Below are positions 1 through 7,006 of a DNA stretch of 14,214 bases, in pieces. The notes under the pieces were generated by a model. It was given only the letters and a program-made list of their open reading frames with translations. It did not search any database and had not been told where the DNA came from. The first letter of the stretch is position 1; each line of letters starts with the position of its first letter. The position numbers and the translations under genes were made by a program. The stretch comes from Rhizobiaceae bacterium (GTDB lineage: Bacteria; Pseudomonadota; Alphaproteobacteria; Rhizobiales; Rhizobiaceae). The DNA is taken from positions 1 through 14,214 of the forward strand of contig JAGWJK010000021.1 in the NCBI GenBank assembly GCA_028865845.1, given 5' to 3'.

Positions 1-189
1 CGCGACGGCAGGGCTGTCCAGGCGAAGCTCGACGAACTGATCCTGACCAGCCAGGCCGCCAACAGGTTTGTCGGGATAGAAAAACTCGACGAAAACGACC
101 TCAGGAAATTGAGCGAGGCTCTGGCGAACAAGGCCGAACATCTCCAGCAAAAAGCCGACGACCTCGCCACGGGTTCGGATGCGGCCTAG
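1..189 (+). CDS. Low-affinity iron permease family protein, C-terminal fragment
   Basis: An open frame enters from the left edge and ends at TAG (187-189), giving the last 62 residues of a protein. The visible part is soluble and probably helical, with the sequence VQAKLDELILTSQAANRFVG followed by a charged stretch (EKLDENDLRKLSEALANKA). Proteins of the low-affinity iron permease family (small inner-membrane proteins) end in a similar cytoplasmic tail, with a KLDELI-type motif and an acidic 'xIExLxxxxL' segment. The membrane segments that would prove the assignment lie outside the window, so the call rests on tail similarity alone. No gene follows on the same strand, and the next gene is convergent. 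Confidence 0.6.
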   Translation, partial: RDGRAVQAKLDELILTSQAANRFVGIEKLDENDLRKLSEALANKAEHLQQKADDLATGSDAA

Positions 190-359
190 GAGGCTCCTCG
201 CAATTCGACGGCAAAGCTTCATGGCGGGTCGCTGATATCGGGTCTTGCCGCAATGAGGCGCAAACGCTCGGTTAATCCACAACCACGTGGAGCGGTACCG
301 CCGAACCTGTCTCGACGCAAATCGGGCGCAAGGATCATGCACAGGCCGACCGTCTAAAC

Positions 360-1688
360 TCATTCATCGCTATATTCGTCCACGTCGTCGTTGGCGTTTT
401 CGGTTTCTTTGAATACCAGTCGGGTGTTCGGGCTGCTCGCCGTATAGCCGAGGATGTTGCAGCTGTTCCGATCACGGATCGGCGCATTACCACTCAAAAC
501 ATATGCGCGTGCCGCAGAATTGTAACCGCCTTCGACATGATAGGGAGCGGGAGCGCAGCCTCTTTTGAAGAGATAGGCCGTCCCTGTCAGCCTGCCCTTG
601 TTGTGGAACGGCGCGCCCCTGAAAAGAACGGTTCCGGTCTGGACTGTGCCTGCAATCGACGGCTTGGGGCGGATATAGCTGATGGTTCCGGCGACGGGCT
701 CAAGCAGAACCGCGGAACCATTGTGATCGAAAACTCCAGAATCGGTCGATTTCGTTTCCGGTTGCTGCCGGGGCACTACCGCCGGGAGCGTGCCTTTCTG
801 TAGATCGAGCGTAACCTTGCGGTATCCTTCCACCTTGCAGCCGTTGCGCACAGGCGCATCCCCCTGCAGCGAATAGTGGTCGCGATACTGATCATAGCCG
901 TCGACGAGATAGGGCGCAGGATCGCAACCTTGTTTGTAGGAATAAGCGACGCCTGAAATATAGCCTTCGCGCACAAGCCAGCCGCGGAACAGGACGTTGC
1001 CGGATTGGACAATGCCGTCGAGCGAACGATCGGGATTGTCGAAAGAGATGACGCCGCGTTGCTCATCGAGCAGAAGAGCCGATCCCTGATAACTGAGAGT
1101 CTGGCGTGGCTGACCTGCTGCAAGCTGATGGACGAGGCTTGCCGGTTCCAACGCATATGGCGTGCCCAATGGACACAAGGTCAGCCATTGCATGGCGAGA
1201 AGACCCCCGCCAGCGGCATCCGTCATGGCGACACGCTGACCCGTCGCTGCATTTTTGAATGCCAGAAAACCGTAACCCATAATGCGGTTCCAGAATGCGT
1301 CGTCGTAGACTGCGCCGTCGAACAGATATTTTGTCCCGTCGAACGACCACAATTCTCCCGACTGGCAATTGGCCGATATCGTGTAGCTTTGCATCGCCTC
1401 TTTGTTCGCAAGCCAGTTTGAGACGCATTCGGCATTGCCGGGCTGCCAGTTCTCGCAGGTACTCTTGATATCCGCTGGCGTCGTTTTGGCGAGGGCGGTT
1501 GCATTCGTACCGCCGTAATCGTTCCATTCGTAGACGGTCAAATCCGGCATTTGCCTTGCAAGGGACAGCTTTGCATTCTGCGGAGCGGCCGGAAGCAAGG
1601 CGCTTAGACCAGTCACCGTCTCAGCAGAGGCTTCCAGAGGGAGGAGGAAGATGATTGAGGATAGAGCTAGAACGATGCCGGTCTTCAT
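360..1688 (-). CDS. Secreted protein of unknown function with two tandem ~95-residue modules
   Basis: I do not recognise the family. The start is set at ATG 1688, because residues 1-22 from there form a clean signal peptide (MKTG, hydrophobic core, ASA cleavage site). The upstream in-frame extension to 1802 is arginine-rich and implausible. The mature protein (442 aa precursor) has an N-terminal part of about 175 residues with many Trp/Tyr and four Cys (C78, C88, C108, C172), then a module repeated twice at about residues 202-297 and 324-427. Each copy reads GSAxLL...GxIS...P..S..GxVQxGxVLFRG...GxAYxxKxGCxPAPYxVxGxY...G.AP.R...C...GY, with a conserved Cys pair (C255/C284 and C378/C410) that could form a disulfide in the periplasm. 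The C-terminus is acidic (NANDDVDEYSDE). It lies 168 bases downstream of another secreted-protein gene on the same strand, so co-transcription is possible. Periplasmic or extracellular location is inferred from the signal peptide. Confidence 0.8.
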   Translation of the reverse strand: MKTGIVLALSSIIFLLPLEASAETVTGLSALLPAAPQNAKLSLARQMPDLTVYEWNDYGGTNATALAKTTPADIKSTCENWQPGNAECVSNWLANKEAMQSYTISANCQSGELWSFDGTKYLFDGAVYDDAFWNRIMGYGFLAFKNAATGQRVAMTDAAGGGLLAMQWLTLCPLGTPYALEPASLVHQLAAGQPRQTLSYQGSALLLDEQRGVISFDNPDRSLDGIVQSGNVLFRGWLVREGYISGVAYSYKQGCDPAPYLVDGYDQYRDHYSLQGDAPVRNGCKVEGYRKVTLDLQKGTLPAVVPRQQPETKSTDSGVFDHNGSAVLLEPVAGTISYIRPKPSIAGTVQTGTVLFRGAPFHNKGRLTGTAYLFKRGCAPAPYHVEGGYNSAARAYVLSGNAPIRDRNSCNILGYTASSPNTRLVFKETENANDDVDEYSDE

Positions 1689-1856
1689 GGTTCTCAATGT
1701 TTCGATCAGCGGCCGAAGGCGAACATCACGCTCGGCCAATCCCTGGAAGTGATATGGCAGGCGGGCCGCGCGGTGGGATACCTCGCGGCTCGCTCTATTC
1801 AAGAGAGCTTGGTCGGGAGATCGACGATCACGTCACCGGCTCACAGATAGTCGGTG

Positions 1857-2726
1857 TCAGAAGCGGTGATGATAGCCGCCGGGCATGAAATGCCGTCCGC
1901 CGCCGCCGTGATGGCCGCCCAGCGCGATGCCGCCGATAACACCTGCAGCCAATGCCATGACTCCGAGTGCCGCGGCGGTATCGCCCGAGCTGTCTCTTTC
2001 CACGACCCGGGTGTGCACAACGTGACGCACGACGACCTTCGGCCGCGAAGACAGCCAATTCTGATAGGCAATTTCGGAATCCGCACGCAGCCGCGTCAAC
2101 TGATCATAGGACAAGAAGCCGGTCGAGGGCGCGCCGATCGCGGTCTGCCACTGGGCAATGGCCGTGCGGCTGCGGGGGCCGAATGCTCCATCCGTGCCGC
2201 CGGTGCTGAAGCCGACCGCCGTCAATCTCGCCTGCACTTCCTGGCGGACGGTCAGCTGACCGAGCAAAACGGATTCCGTCTCCGGAGTGCCGAGTGAGAG
2301 GGTGGGCTGCGCGACATCCGCGGCTACGGCGGGAGCAGCCGTCGCCTGGATCGCGGACGTCATCTCGTTGGAGACGGGTGCCGGCTGGTTATCCGTCTGC
2401 ATGCCACTGTCGTCCGCGGCAGAGAGCTTGACGATGCGTGCCTGGGCAATCTGAGCAAATTTGCCCTTCGGATAGGCCCTCAGATAGCTCTGATATTCGT
2501 CGATCGTGTTGCCGTTCGCGGCGGCCTGCCAGACGGCGAATTCCTTCTGCCAGTCGCTGTCGTCTGCCGACGTCGTCGTGGATGCAGCAGCGGCGGCTGA
2601 AACAGCCGGAGTTTGATCAGCAACCGTAACGGCCGGTGCCGTAGCTTGCTGCGCAAATACCTGGCCGCTAATCATCGAAACGCTAGCGATGGTTGCAATA
2701 GTCAGTTTAAAATTGTGGGCCTTCAT
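1857..2726 (-). CDS. Secreted peptidoglycan-binding-domain protein with glycine-rich tail
   Basis: The start is chosen at ATG 2726, where a signal peptide begins (MKAHNFKLT..., cleavage after GQVFA, residue 25). The precursor is 289 aa. Residues 57-102 hold a WQKEFAVWQAA...YQSYLRAYPKGKFAQIAQARI segment typical of rhizobial secreted and caspase-like proteins (W...A...G....Y..YL..YP.G.FA..A...I). Residues 150-215 match a PG_binding_1 fold: VRQEVQARLTAVGF, then TDGAFGPRSRTAIAQWQ and a closing YDQLTRLR. Residues 249-275 form a hydrophobic Ala/Gly segment like a glycine zipper, followed by GGHHGGGG and a His-rich end, suggesting membrane or envelope association. No catalytic domain is visible, so a structural or wall-binding role is more likely than hydrolysis. 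The upstream 433-base gap should carry its promoter; TTATAA at 2817-2822 is a possible -10 element. Confidence 0.8.
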   Translation of the reverse strand: MKAHNFKLTIATIASVSMISGQVFAQQATAPAVTVADQTPAVSAAAAASTTTSADDSDWQKEFAVWQAAANGNTIDEYQSYLRAYPKGKFAQIAQARIVKLSAADDSGMQTDNQPAPVSNEMTSAIQATAAPAVAADVAQPTLSLGTPETESVLLGQLTVRQEVQARLTAVGFSTGGTDGAFGPRSRTAIAQWQTAIGAPSTGFLSYDQLTRLRADSEIAYQNWLSSRPKVVVRHVVHTRVVERDSSGDTAAALGVMALAAGVIGGIALGGHHGGGGRHFMPGGYHHRF

Positions 2727-2844
2727 GATCGGGCTGTCTCGCAAAAAATGATTGTGGGACATGATGCAGTTCGAACAATCGTCATGATTGCCACCAGTCG
2801 TCGAAGGCAAACTCGTTTATAAGATTTATGTTTTCGGAAAACTC

Positions 2845-2864
2845 GGACGGTAAAAGTACCGTCC
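2845..2864. repeat. Perfect 8-bp inverted repeat with 4-base loop (operator or terminator)
   Basis: GGACGGTA at 2845-2852 and TACCGTCC at 2857-2864 are exact reverse complements around AAAG. Read on the minus strand, the stem is followed by GAGTTTTCC. It could therefore end leftward transcripts arriving from the LuxR-type gene, or act as an operator about 120 bases upstream of the peptidoglycan-binding gene. The run of T is short, so neither role is certain. Confidence 0.4.
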
Positions 2865-2885
2865 CCCGGCATGGTCGCGCCGGAC

Positions 2886-2930
2886 ATGTCTGTGTAGTGT
2901 TAATGCGATCTGAAATAGATCGATAGACAT
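2886..2930 (+). repeat. Nested inverted repeats followed by a T run
   Basis: The inner stem is CGATCT (2906-2911) / AGATCG (2917-2922) with loop GAAAT. The outer arms are ATGTCT (2886-2891) / AGACAT (2925-2930). On the plus strand the structure runs directly into TTTTT, so it has the look of a weak intrinsic terminator. No annotated plus-strand gene ends here, so if real it would terminate an untracked or antisense transcript. Confidence 0.3.
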
Positions 2931-3006
2931 TTTTATACTTCAGATCAGCGTGACAAAAACTTGAAGCGGGCTGAGCGCGGAGAACTATCTCGCAATTGCA
3001 AGGACC

Positions 3007-3029
3007 TCACGCGCAGTGGCAGCGCGTGA
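3007..3029. repeat. Perfect 8-bp inverted repeat TCACGCGC/GCGCGTGA
   Basis: TCACGCGC (3007-3014) pairs exactly with GCGCGTGA (3022-3029) across a 7-base loop. It lies about 130 bases past the stop of the LuxR-type gene. There is no adjacent T tract on either strand, so it may be a transcript-end stabilising hairpin or an unrelated dyad. Confidence 0.3.
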
Positions 3030-3159
3030 TCTGCAAGATCGCATGGACATGACCGCGATGACTGGCACCGGTGAACGTCGATGCACGCGCTACGCTTTTA
3101 TTTTAAGTGACCAAACGCCTCAGGCGGAGGCTGCCGATCGAAATATCTTCGAAACAGCC

Positions 3160-3825
3160 TTAACCATGATCCATGCGACCGACTTGAACGGCGACGAGCT
3201 TCGCAACCAGATGGACGAGGCTTCGCGCTTCGAACCGCTCCTTCAGCTTATCGATCCTGTGCTCGATGGTTCTTGGCGACAAGTTGATCAGCGCGGCAAT
3301 TTCCTTCGCTGTCTGACCTTCGATAAGAAGCTGAATGATATTGTCGTCCGTTATATCCGTCTTGACCTCACGCGTCGGGGGCGTGAGGAAGCGCCCCTCG
3401 ATCAGGCCGATGCACCAGCCCGGCTTGCCATCGCACTTCTGCGGCAGGATCAGACGGTCATAGCCGACGCGAAAGCCGAGAAGCTTGGTACTTACGAAAT
3501 CGATTGTCGGCCGCCCCGCCTCCACCGCTCGCGAATACATTGGAATGATCGCGTCGCCGACGAAACTTCCGTCGAGATCGCGCAAGGGCGCATCGGGAAG
3601 CTCCCTTTTCATCCTGTCCATTTGATGGCTCTTGAAGCCGAAATCCCTCACGCGGCGAAAGTGCCAGTCATAGGGATCGCTCGCTTCCGTCGTTACGACT
3701 GACAGCGCCATCCTGAGACTCAGCCTGCTCATGATCCCGGCACAGAGACTGTCTGGAGTGGTGGTGGCGTCGGATTGCAGCCAGATGTCGATGAGATCGT
3801 GGGAAATCGTATTGAATGAACTCAT
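3160..3825 (-). CDS. LuxR-type transcriptional regulator with PAS-like N-terminal domain
   Basis: This 221-aa protein ends in a LuxR/FixJ-type helix-turn-helix at about residues 158-211 (ITDDNIIQLLIEGQTAKEIA, then NLSPRTIEHRIDKL), the DNA-contacting part. Residues about 40-148 look like a PAS-type sensor: an early strand pair around WHFRRVRDFGF, a helical GSFVGDAIIPMYSRAVEAGRP segment, then GYDRLILPQKCDGKPGWCIG, the 'xYxRLxLPL' pattern of alphaproteobacterial PAS domains. The conserved Trp/Tyr/Asp set of acyl-homoserine-lactone receptors is not evident, so it is probably not a quorum-sensing receptor. The ATG at 3825 has only a weak, close AAGG ahead of it. It is divergent from the PAS chemoreceptor across a 324-base region, which hints at a shared signal or mutual regulation (inference). 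Confidence 0.85.
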   Translation of the reverse strand: MSSFNTISHDLIDIWLQSDATTTPDSLCAGIMSRLSLRMALSVVTTEASDPYDWHFRRVRDFGFKSHQMDRMKRELPDAPLRDLDGSFVGDAIIPMYSRAVEAGRPTIDFVSTKLLGFRVGYDRLILPQKCDGKPGWCIGLIEGRFLTPPTREVKTDITDDNIIQLLIEGQTAKEIAALINLSPRTIEHRIDKLKERFEARSLVHLVAKLVAVQVGRMDHG

Positions 3826-4149
3826 GGCCTTCGAATAGCTTTTTTGAAATATCTTTTTATTTCAATCAGGTATTCGTTACCAAACGGTTGTATCGCCGCA
3901 TAAAACCAGCACCCTAAGGCTGTTTTTCGACCATGCAACACAGGAATGCCACGGCCGATAGACGGCCTCTTTGCACCACAACGGTCGCGTTATCATTGAG
4001 TGCCGACACCATGAGTTGTAGAAAAACATACTTACCACAAAGTAAATGTCTTCAGTGATATTTAATAGTTTTGATCTCTAATCTTATGAAATCGGCGAAT
4101 AGCTGCGTCAAGCACGCGGGAATACCGCTTTTCTTTTCGGGAGGACTGC
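3826..4149. other. Divergent intergenic region between LuxR-type regulator and chemoreceptor
   Basis: There is no gene in these 324 bases. The 4020-4085 stretch is AT-rich and should hold the chemoreceptor promoter. Short dyads include GGCCG (3953-3957)/CGGCC (3963-3967) and TTAC (4032-4035)/GTAA (4042-4045). Neither is strong enough to name as an operator. Confidence 0.4.
4139..4145 (+). promoter_or_regulatory. Shine-Dalgarno site of the chemoreceptor gene
   Basis: GGGAGGA lies four bases before ATG 4150. It is the strongest ribosome binding site near this frame and fixes the start. Confidence 0.75.
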
Positions 4150-5601
4150 ATGTCTTTGTTCAAATCATCGAAAACAAGTGAAATCGAAGATCTCAAGGCG
4201 CGCCTTGCTGCGGTATCGGAACGCTCCAATCTTCTCGATGAAGCCTGCGGTATTGGCTTGTGGGAAGCGGTTCTTCATGATGGTGACGCCCTGCATCCCA
4301 AAAGCCTCTGGACGTGGTCCGCCGAATTCAGGCGTCTGATCGGCTTCGACAGCGAACGCGACTTCCCGAATGTCGTTCAATCCTGGTCCGACAGACTTCA
4401 TCCCGACGACGTCGCACCGACATTTGCGGCGTTCGGCGGCCATCTCACCGATAAGACTGACCGCACACGGTATAATGTCGTCTACCGGCTGAAGGTCCGC
4501 GATGGCTCCTATCGTTGGTTCCGTGCGACGGGCGGATGTAAACACCAGCCCGATGGACGGACGATCCGTGCCTGCGGTTCCCTGACTGATGTCCATGAAC
4601 AGATCACGCTGCAGGAACAGAATGTGCGCGAGAGCGCGGAAGACCGCCTGGCGATATCGGCGATCGCAGCCGGACTGAATGCGCTGGCGCAAGGCGACCT
4701 TGGCCACCGCATCACCATCGCGGTATCGGCAAAGGCGGCAGGATTAAAAACAGACTTCAACGCTGCCCTTGATCGCCTCGAAGAAACCATGACCTCCGTG
4801 ACCGCGGCCGTAAGCGGGATGCTGAACGGCACCTCCGAAATCAGTCAGGCAACCGGCGATCTGGCGAAACGCACCGAGGAGCAGGCCGCGTCCCTCGAAG
4901 AGACGGCGTCCGCCCTCGAGCAGATAACCGTCACGGTCAAGAAAACCGCAGACGGAGCGCACCAGGCCGCTTCCGTCACCACCGGCGCCCGTGACGCCGC
5001 CGAAAAATCGGGAACCATCGTGCGCCGCGCCGTTACCGCTATGTCGGAAATCGAACAATCCTCCAAGCAGATCGGCCAGATCATCGGCGTGATCGACGAC
5101 ATCGCTTTCCAGACTAATTTGCTGGCTCTTAACGCAGGCGTCGAAGCAGCCCGCGCCGGCGAGGCGGGTAAGGGCTTTGCCGTTGTCGCCCAGGAGGTGC
5201 GTGAGCTGGCGCAACGATCGGCCACGGCGGCGAAAGAGATTAAGACGCTCATTTCCGCATCGTCGCAGCAGGTCGATCAAGGCGTCGCGCTGGTCGGCGA
5301 AACGGGGAACGCGCTCGACCATATCGTCAAGCAAGTCGCCGAAATTGCCGATCTCGTTGGAGAAATCGCTTCATCGGCGAAGGAACAATCGACCGGCCTG
5401 CACGAGGTCAATAGTGCCGTCAACCGAATGGATCACATGACGCAGCAGAATGCGGCGATGGTCGAGGAAACGACGGCTGCGAGCCATTCGCTGGCAAACG
5501 ACGCCAGCGACCTGGCCGACCTGATCGCACGTTTCCATGTCGGTCAGCCGCATCACGGACAGACCGGCAACACGCGAGCCCCGCGACGCGCGGCCGCGTG
5601 A
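4150..5601 (+). CDS. Soluble PAS-HAMP methyl-accepting chemotaxis protein
   Basis: This 483-aa protein has no membrane segment. It starts with a short coiled coil (residues 8-28), then a PAS domain of the PAS_3 type at about 30-150 ([41 protein letters not shown]). A HAMP-like linker follows at about 170-222 ([11 protein letters not shown]), and the long MCP signalling hairpin occupies about 225-460. The highly conserved hairpin tip is at 316-355 ([39 protein letters not shown]), the region that contacts CheA and CheW. The C-terminus (RAPRRAAA) lacks a CheR/CheB-docking NWETF-type pentapeptide. Such cytoplasmic receptors sense internal redox, ligand or metabolic state through PAS and join the chemotaxis array. 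The strong SD at 4139-4145 supports the start. No che genes are in the window, so it is an orphan receptor here. Confidence 0.93.
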   Translation: MSLFKSSKTSEIEDLKARLAAVSERSNLLDEACGIGLWEAVLHDGDALHPKSLWTWSAEFRRLIGFDSERDFPNVVQSWSDRLHPDDVAPTFAAFGGHLTDKTDRTRYNVVYRLKVRDGSYRWFRATGGCKHQPDGRTIRACGSLTDVHEQITLQEQNVRESAEDRLAISAIAAGLNALAQGDLGHRITIAVSAKAAGLKTDFNAALDRLEETMTSVTAAVSGMLNGTSEISQATGDLAKRTEEQAASLEETASALEQITVTVKKTADGAHQAASVTTGARDAAEKSGTIVRRAVTAMSEIEQSSKQIGQIIGVIDDIAFQTNLLALNAGVEAARAGEAGKGFAVVAQEVRELAQRSATAAKEIKTLISASSQQVDQGVALVGETGNALDHIVKQVAEIADLVGEIASSAKEQSTGLHEVNSAVNRMDHMTQQNAAMVEETTAASHSLANDASDLADLIARFHVGQPHHGQTGNTRAPRRAAA

Positions 5602-5986
5602 CGGCGGCCATCCCGAGCCATCTATTCTCCCGACCGGTGTCGCAGGCGCGATAGCGGTTGGACGCACGCTGGGCTTTGAAGTCAGTCAGATTTATCCTGC
5701 GTTTCGGAATCGCTGAAGCACTTTGCAGAGTCGATGTCTTGAGAAGTTCTTCGATTTTTCTCCAGCTTGTGTCGATGGGTCTTTCATCGGCGATGAGCCG
5801 GTTTGGCAGATCGGAACGCACGGTCCGGCGGTAACGTCGAAGACGCCCCGGTCGCACGGACTTTCGGTTTCCACCGCTTCGACCAGCCGTGGGCGCCCAC
5901 GAAGCTCCGTTCGACAATCGGGAGAGATCGCCGAATTGAGGAGTAACTAGCCCTCCAATACAATCGCAACTTTTGCTAATCGCGAT
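5602..5986. other. Intergenic region without a supportable gene
   Basis: These 385 bases between the chemoreceptor and the convergent DUF1801 gene contain short frames on both strands, none with a recognisable domain or good start signal. Structural features are a perfect palindrome at 5888-5901 and an imperfect hairpin (ATTGAGG 5935-5941 / CCTCCAAT 5952-5959, one bulge). That hairpin lies 28 bases past the DUF1801 stop and could weakly end that transcript. Confidence 0.4.
5888..5901. repeat. Perfect 14-bp palindrome
   Basis: CGTGGGCGCCCACG is its own reverse complement with no loop. A loopless GC palindrome is more like a protein-binding or restriction/methylation-type site than an RNA hairpin. 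No gene start lies close by. Confidence 0.4.
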
Positions 5987-6454
5987 CTAAGCCTTCTTTC
6001 GCTTGCTCGCCCCCACAAAAGGCCTTGCCTCCCGCATCCACGCCGCGGCCTGCTGCTCGTCGAGATCATCCAGCGAAGCCAACTCAACGCCGCGCGTGGA
6101 TTTACCCATGCCCACGGGCGTAACCGGCGGTTCAGGTGTGAGTTCGTTGCCATGAATGAACATCAGCTTCAGATGACCAATGAAAGCGCCCGATGAGAAG
6201 CACCACCCGTCGCTCACGCCATAATAGGCCATCCCCCATTTCACGGCGCGCTTGAGGTTCGGTATCGTCTCGGCGGCCAAGGCATCGATGCGCTCGGCGA
6301 TACCGCGCTGGGGTTGAGGCAAACTGGCGATATAGGAGAACACCGGCTTGTCGCCCTCTGCGGCTTTGGCCGAGCTCGCCTTACCCGTCATCGAAGCGAG
6401 GAGTTGGCCAGAACCTTTGACTTCTGTGTCTCCCGCTTGCGGTTTGTTTATCAC
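5987..6454 (-). CDS. DUF1801 domain-containing protein
   Basis: The domain runs through residues about 37-145 of the 155-aa product (FSYIASLPQPQRGIAERIDA, then IPNLKRAVKWGMAYYGVSDG, FIGHLKLMFIHGNEL, and the closing STRGVELASLDDLDEQQAAA). The KWGMxxY motif and the late 'GVELxSLDDLD' segment are typical of this small YdhG-like fold, whose biochemical role is not established. The C-terminus is basic (SKRKKA). I chose the GTG at 6454, preceded by GGAGAGCAGG, because the frame further upstream (to 6730) is not domain-like and has unusual composition. An ATG frame upstream ends at TGA overlapping this GTG (GTGA), but its product looks noncoding. Most homologues start close to the domain, in agreement with the shorter form. 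Confidence 0.82.
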   Translation of the reverse strand: MINKPQAGDTEVKGSGQLLASMTGKASSAKAAEGDKPVFSYIASLPQPQRGIAERIDALAAETIPNLKRAVKWGMAYYGVSDGWCFSSGAFIGHLKLMFIHGNELTPEPPVTPVGMGKSTRGVELASLDDLDEQQAAAWMREARPFVGASKRKKA

Positions 6455-6780
6455 TCCCTGCTCTCCATCAGATCTGCCGCCAACTCTTGGGTTACGAGGA
6501 CACTTATAACCGAATACCAGTCCGCTGAGGATTCCCGGGAGCAACGGAATGGACCGAGCGCCCCAATCCTCCATTTCTGCACGTCGAAGAGCGGCGCTAG
6601 CCGGCTCCGCGTTCGCTCGCGCTTTAAGCCATTGACTGCCGCAATTTTCTTGGTCGCTGAACGCCGCACTCAACCTGGCATTTGAAGGCACGTGGCCATC
6701 TTCTGATGATCCAACCTTCCGCTTCCGCATGCCGATATCTTCGATGAAGACCGACCACGAAGGGACATTCGAGCCTTAGG
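6455..6780. other. Intergenic region, no supportable gene
   Basis: These 326 bases separate the DUF1801 start from the GntR remnant. In-frame extension of the DUF1801 frame to 6730 and a 72-residue frame at 6451-6669 (minus) exist, but neither contains a recognisable motif or has an SD at its start. TTATAA near 6507-6512 could be a -10 element for DUF1801. Confidence 0.35.
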
Positions 6781-6978
6781 TGACGGGCTGGCGATAGTTC
6801 GGCACCCGCCAAAATGCCATCGCCAGACGACGTCAAGCACCTCCGGCAATCCGACGCCTCCCCTGTCCTCTTTGTGGAAAGCCTCGATATCGATACGGAA
6901 GGGCAGCCCATCGTCTACCACGAGACCCGTTACGCAGGCGAACGGGTCCAGTTCGTCATCCGACGCGAGGATTCGTAA
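6781..6978 (+). pseudogene. GntR-family regulator remnant (C-terminal UTRA domain only)
   Basis: After an in-frame TGA at 6781, the frame to TAA (6976-6978) reads AKMPSPDDVKHLRQSDASPV, then LFVESLDIDTEGQPIVYHET, then RYAGERVQFVIRREDS. This is the last part of a UTRA ligand-binding domain as in PhnF-like GntR regulators ('P..EDA..L.QS...PVL.VE..N.D..G.PIEY..T.FAGDRVQ..V'). The winged-helix DNA-binding half and most of the UTRA domain are missing, and upstream frames do not supply them. An ATG at 6814 could give a 54-aa peptide, but it lacks an SD. The stump ends 28 bases from the convergent stop of the ene-reductase gene. It is best read as a decayed or truncated regulator. Confidence 0.7.
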
Positions 6979-7006
6979 ACCGCGATCCCCTCTCACGCCA
7001 ACGACA

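Larger units (their letters stand above)
2727..3159. other. Intergenic region with several inverted repeats
   Basis: No convincing gene is present in these 433 bases. They lie downstream of the LuxR-type gene and upstream of the peptidoglycan-binding gene, both leftward. Three stem-capable repeats are visible and listed separately: 2845-2864, 2886-2930 and 3007-3029. The stretch 2811-2960 is more AT-rich than its neighbours, consistent with promoter DNA. An open frame on the plus strand that starts near 3016 and runs to 3702 is antisense to the regulator gene and shows no domain. Confidence 0.5.

Noticed and set aside
3016..3702. 228-residue open frame on the plus strand
   Set aside because: Entirely antisense to the LuxR-type regulator for most of its length, GTG start without SD, no domain; a mirror of GC-rich codon bias.
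4032..4045. TTAC-N6-GTAA dyad as a possible lux-box-like operator
   Set aside because: Only four base pairs are symmetric and the flanks do not extend it; too weak to call an operator.
4744..5334. 196-residue open frame on the minus strand
   Set aside because: Antisense to the MCP signalling domain; no motif of its own.
5639..5716. Plus-strand frame ending FEVSQIYPAFRNR after the chemoreceptor stop
   Set aside because: Short, no start codon with SD, and overlaps the end of the chemoreceptor in another frame; probably chance.
5784..5969. Minus-strand frame containing IVERSFVGAHGWSKRWK, superficially like an IS5-type transposase ending
   Set aside because: Only a few residues resemble the 'IVERTF.W' motif, and neither the DDE context nor terminal inverted repeats are present.
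6454..6730. N-terminal extension of the DUF1801 protein by 92 residues
   Set aside because: Non-domain composition, no SD at the far start, and a GTG with a good SD sits at 6454.
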